Assembly (NCBI GenBank): GCA_011372345.1
Contig: DRTC01000515.1
Span: 1-6,437, forward strand
Source: Candidatus Cloacimonadota bacterium
GTDB lineage: Bacteria > Cloacimonadota > Cloacimonadia > Cloacimonadales > TCS61
Length of the DNA stretch: 6,437 bases
Direction of reading: 5' to 3'
Both the position numbers and the translations under genes were made by a program. Below, one piece after another: positions 5,145 to 6,437 of the stretch (within the stretch, counting starts at the first letter, position 1; every line of letters begins with the position of its first letter). The notes below the pieces were generated by a model. That model was not told where the DNA came from. It ran no database searches and saw only the letters and a program-made list of their open reading frames with translations.

Positions 5145-5211
5145 GTAATCCTAAAATAGTCATAACAATTCTTGGTTATGACCAAAAAAAGTCGCAACTA
5201 TTTCAGGTTAC
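5145..5211. repeat. Two-tier inverted repeat at the convergent gene ends
   Basis: Inner arms GTCATAAC (5159-5166) and GTTATGAC (5175-5182) form a perfect 8-bp stem with an 8-base loop. Outer arms GTAA, CCT and AAATAGT (5145-5160) pair with ACTATTT, AGG and TTAC (5197-5211). The structure stands between the converging ligase and ATPase genes. Read on the minus strand the inner hairpin is followed by TATTTTAG, which would make a weak terminator for the ATPase remnant. Confidence 0.45.
5191..5210 (+). repeat. Direct repeat flanking the ATPase remnant, left copy
   Basis: This 20-base sequence reads GTCGC-A-ACTATTT-CA-GGTTA. It matches 17 of 20 bases with 5949-5968 on the other side of the ATPase remnant. 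It overlaps the likely original stop of that gene (5203-5205). Confidence 0.45.
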
Positions 5212-5926
5212 AAAATCAAGATAATTCTCTTTTGTTATGATTTTTTTTCAGTATTTGGATAGGCTTTTATTAAAGAAGGTGTAAAAATGAATTTTTTATT
5301 AGGATTCCATTTGAATTCATAAGCAAATAATTTTCCTTCCTTTTCTTCGAGCAAATCGATTTTCTGTTTATGTTTCGTTCTCCAGAAATACAATTTCGCA
5401 TAAATTTTATTAAAATTCAGAACACCTGACCTCAAGGATTTAACAATGACACCAAATCTAATAAATAGTCTCAACAAATATTTTTAGAGGTCAGGTGTTC
5501 TGAACTTACCAATTCCTGGGTGGAAATAGGTAACAAAAGATATTCAAACTTTCTTCCGGTCAAAGGTTCATTGATCGTATATGCCAGTTCTAATGAGGAA
5601 GAACCCGTAACTATCAACTATTTTTCCGGAATTTGGTCGATTATTAATTTTAAGGTAATTCCAATGTTTTTTACTCTTTGAGCTTCATCGATAAAAACAA
5701 ATTCAGCACTGCCTAACAATTCTTTCAATTGTGTCGATGTTACCTCGGTTAAAACTTCTCTGGTATCGGATTCATCACAATTAAGAAAGATCGATTTGGA
5801 ATTAAGCTCATTTCTGATCATCTGTAATAGTGTTGTTTTCCCGCTTTGCCTGGGTCCTGTTATGATTATTCCTTTTCCTTTAAGAAAATTATTTTGAACG
5901 ACTTTTTTTAAAATTCTTTCGATCAT
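5203..5926 (-). pseudogene. AAA-type ATPase with DUF4143-like C-terminus, multiply broken
   Basis: GGAGG stands 4 bases before the ATG (5926-5924, minus). The first 102 residues carry GPRQSGKTTL (Walker A, about 24-33) and EFVFIDEAQRV (Walker B, about 75-85). A TAG at 5620-5618 then interrupts the frame, which would continue as LIVTGSSSLELA and GRKFEYLLLPISTQEL, exactly the family's next motifs. The usual residue at the TAG is not known to me, but one base change from CAG would explain it. The frame then enters an 89-bp inverted-repeat element (5504-5416). After it, YFWRTKHKQKIDLLEEKEGKLFAYEFKWNP, the nuclease-like C-terminal end of the family, resumes in another frame. Roughly half of a normal protein of about 380 residues is missing. 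A last frameshift in a run of eight A bases (minus; 5248-5241) hides the ending ITKENYLDFVT with its stop at 5205-5203. No function is expected. Confidence 0.85.
5416..5504. mobile_element. 89-bp MITE-like element with perfect 18-bp terminal inverted repeats
   Basis: TTCAGAACACCTGACCTC (5416-5433) and its exact reverse complement (5487-5504) flank a 53-base AT-rich core without a coding frame of note. The arms are richer in G and C than the surroundings. It lies at the place where about 180 codons of the ATPase gene are missing. No target-site duplication is visible (AAAA on the left, CTTA on the right), so insertion followed by deletion, or a rearrangement at a hairpin, is as likely as simple transposition. 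Confidence 0.65.
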
Positions 5927-5930
5927 AAAT

Positions 5931-5949
5931 CCTCCAAATCCTGATTTGG
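5931..5949 (-). promoter_or_regulatory. Ribosome binding site beside a palindrome (ATPase remnant)
   Basis: On the minus strand CCAAATC-AG-GATTTGG (5949-5934) is a perfect 7-bp palindrome whose last two G bases are the first bases of the GGAGG ribosome binding site (5935-5931). A folded message could partly hide the site. Whether it regulates anything is unknown, since the gene is broken. Confidence 0.35.
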
Positions 5950-5968
5950 TCGCGACTATTTTTGGTTA
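5949..5968 (+). repeat. Direct repeat flanking the ATPase remnant, right copy
   Basis: This copy reads GTCGC-G-ACTATTT-TT-GGTTA and includes the perfect palindrome GTCGCGAC (5949-5956). It matches 17 of 20 bases with 5191-5210. It lies in the divergent space between the ATPase remnant and nadA. Confidence 0.45.
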
Positions 5969-6056
5969 ATGCTTGGAGAATATTTTTTTGCTGAAAAGAA
6001 ATGTTTACAAATTTGGAATGCAATATGCATCTAAAAGTGTTTTAATTCATGAGTCC

Positions 6057-6062
6057 AGGAGA
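6057..6062 (+). promoter_or_regulatory. Ribosome binding site of nadA
   Basis: AGGAGA lies 7 bases before the ATG at 6070, a strong match in the right place. It excludes the upstream ATG at 6049, which opens only a few codons. Confidence 0.75.
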
Positions 6063-6069
6063 TTGAAAA

Positions 6070-6437
6070 ATGGAAAATATTGATTGGAATTCTCTCTCAA
6101 ACGAAGAATTGTATCGAATTGCAGCCAAACTGAAAAAAGATAAAAACTGTTTTGTCATTGCTCACAACTACCAGGATTTGGAAGTTCAAAAAATTGCGGA
6201 TTATGTTGGAGATTCGTTGCAAATGGCGAGAGTTGCTGCAGAAACAGATGCTGACATGATCCTTCTATGCGGAATAAAGATCATGGCTGAAACTGCTAAA
6301 ATATTGAATCCTGAGAAGAAAGTCCTGATGTCACATTTCGATGCTGATTGTCCGCTGGCAAATATGAAAACAACCGAAGATTTGCAAATTCTAAAAAAAA
6401 GATATCCGGAAGCAGAAGTTGTTTGCTATGTCAATTC
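6070..6437 (+). CDS. nadA: Quinolinate synthase NadA (5' part, runs off the window)
   Basis: NadA condenses iminoaspartate with dihydroxyacetone phosphate to quinolinate, the precursor of NAD, using an oxygen-sensitive 4Fe-4S cluster. The first 122 residues are present. AHNYQDLEVQKIADYVGDSLQMA (31-53) holds the active-site His32 and Tyr34 and the GDS triplet. LLCGIKIMAETAKILNP (65-81) gives the first cluster cysteine, Cys67. ADCPLANM (92-99) and VVCYVN (117-122) are further family signatures. The other two cluster cysteines lie beyond the window. Full proteins are about 300-350 residues, so over half is missing here. No nadB or nadC is visible upstream; they may follow. The gene is divergent from the ATPase remnant and must have its own promoter in 5927-6056, but I could not identify a convincing one. 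Confidence 0.95.
   Translation, partial: MENIDWNSLSNEELYRIAAKLKKDKNCFVIAHNYQDLEVQKIADYVGDSLQMARVAAETDADMILLCGIKIMAETAKILNPEKKVLMSHFDADCPLANMKTTEDLQILKKRYPEAEVVCYVN

Noticed and set aside
5159..5190. Hairpin with the A7/T7 run as a strong intrinsic terminator
   Set aside because: On the plus strand the run after the stem is A, not T. On the minus strand the T-run precedes the stem. Only a weak TATTTT follows in the useful direction.
6004..6030. TTTACA and TATGCA, with the palindrome ATGCA-ATA-TGCAT, as nadA promoter and operator
   Set aside because: The spacing of 14 bases is too short, and a 5-bp palindrome is not enough for an operator. No known NAD regulator site is recognisable.

Overview
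The window looks like chromosomal DNA of an AT-rich, uncultivated-type bacterium. The gene mix (CapK/PaaK-like ligase, MaoC plus CitE-like pair, DUF4143-type ATPase remnant, NadA) and the many short intergenic palindromes would fit a lineage such as Cloacimonadota. That assignment is inference from style, not from a marker gene.

Layout. At 86-286 (+) there is only the C-terminal half of a VOC/glyoxalase-fold protein, preceded by two perfect 8/4/8 hairpins. At 429-1592 (+) is an intact beta-order amino DNA methyltransferase (TSPPY first, DPFNGVGTT later). Overlapping its stop by 11 bases, a reading frame runs from 1582 to 2022 and is broken by a single in-frame TAA at 1681-1683. I read this as the decayed partner of the methyltransferase, possibly the restriction enzyme. 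At 2100-2570 and 2693-3586 (+) lie a MaoC-type hydratase and a CitE-type C-C lyase, a pair that could hydrate and cleave a branched C4-C5 acyl-CoA. At 3710-5020 (+) is a CapK/PaaK-like adenylate-forming enzyme that starts at TTG. From 5926 back to 5203 (-) is a pseudogene of an AAA ATPase with three separate lesions. One is an 89-bp element with perfect 18-bp terminal inverted repeats that replaces the middle of the gene. The window ends inside nadA (6070 onward, +), the quinolinate synthase of de novo NAD synthesis.

The most unusual content is between the genes. Five hairpins carry a GTAG tetranucleotide at the 5' foot: 3583-3604 (+), 3673-3694 (-), 5039-5061 (+), 5084-5106 (-) and 5111-5133 (-). 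Four are arranged as two inverted pairs with GTAG outermost. This matches the signature of REP/BIME elements mobilised by RAYT (TnpA-REP) Y1 transposases. Two of the hairpins differ at three stem positions with compensating changes on the other arm. A second family of palindromes sits just after stop codons. A third repeat, three TTTCG(C/T) units spaced 10 and 9 bases, sits in front of both the MaoC and the CitE genes. No RAYT gene is inside the window, so the enzyme would have to be encoded elsewhere.

The window thus combines working metabolic genes with three decayed loci (VOC fragment, methyltransferase partner, ATPase), and palindromic elements lie beside two of the three decayed loci.
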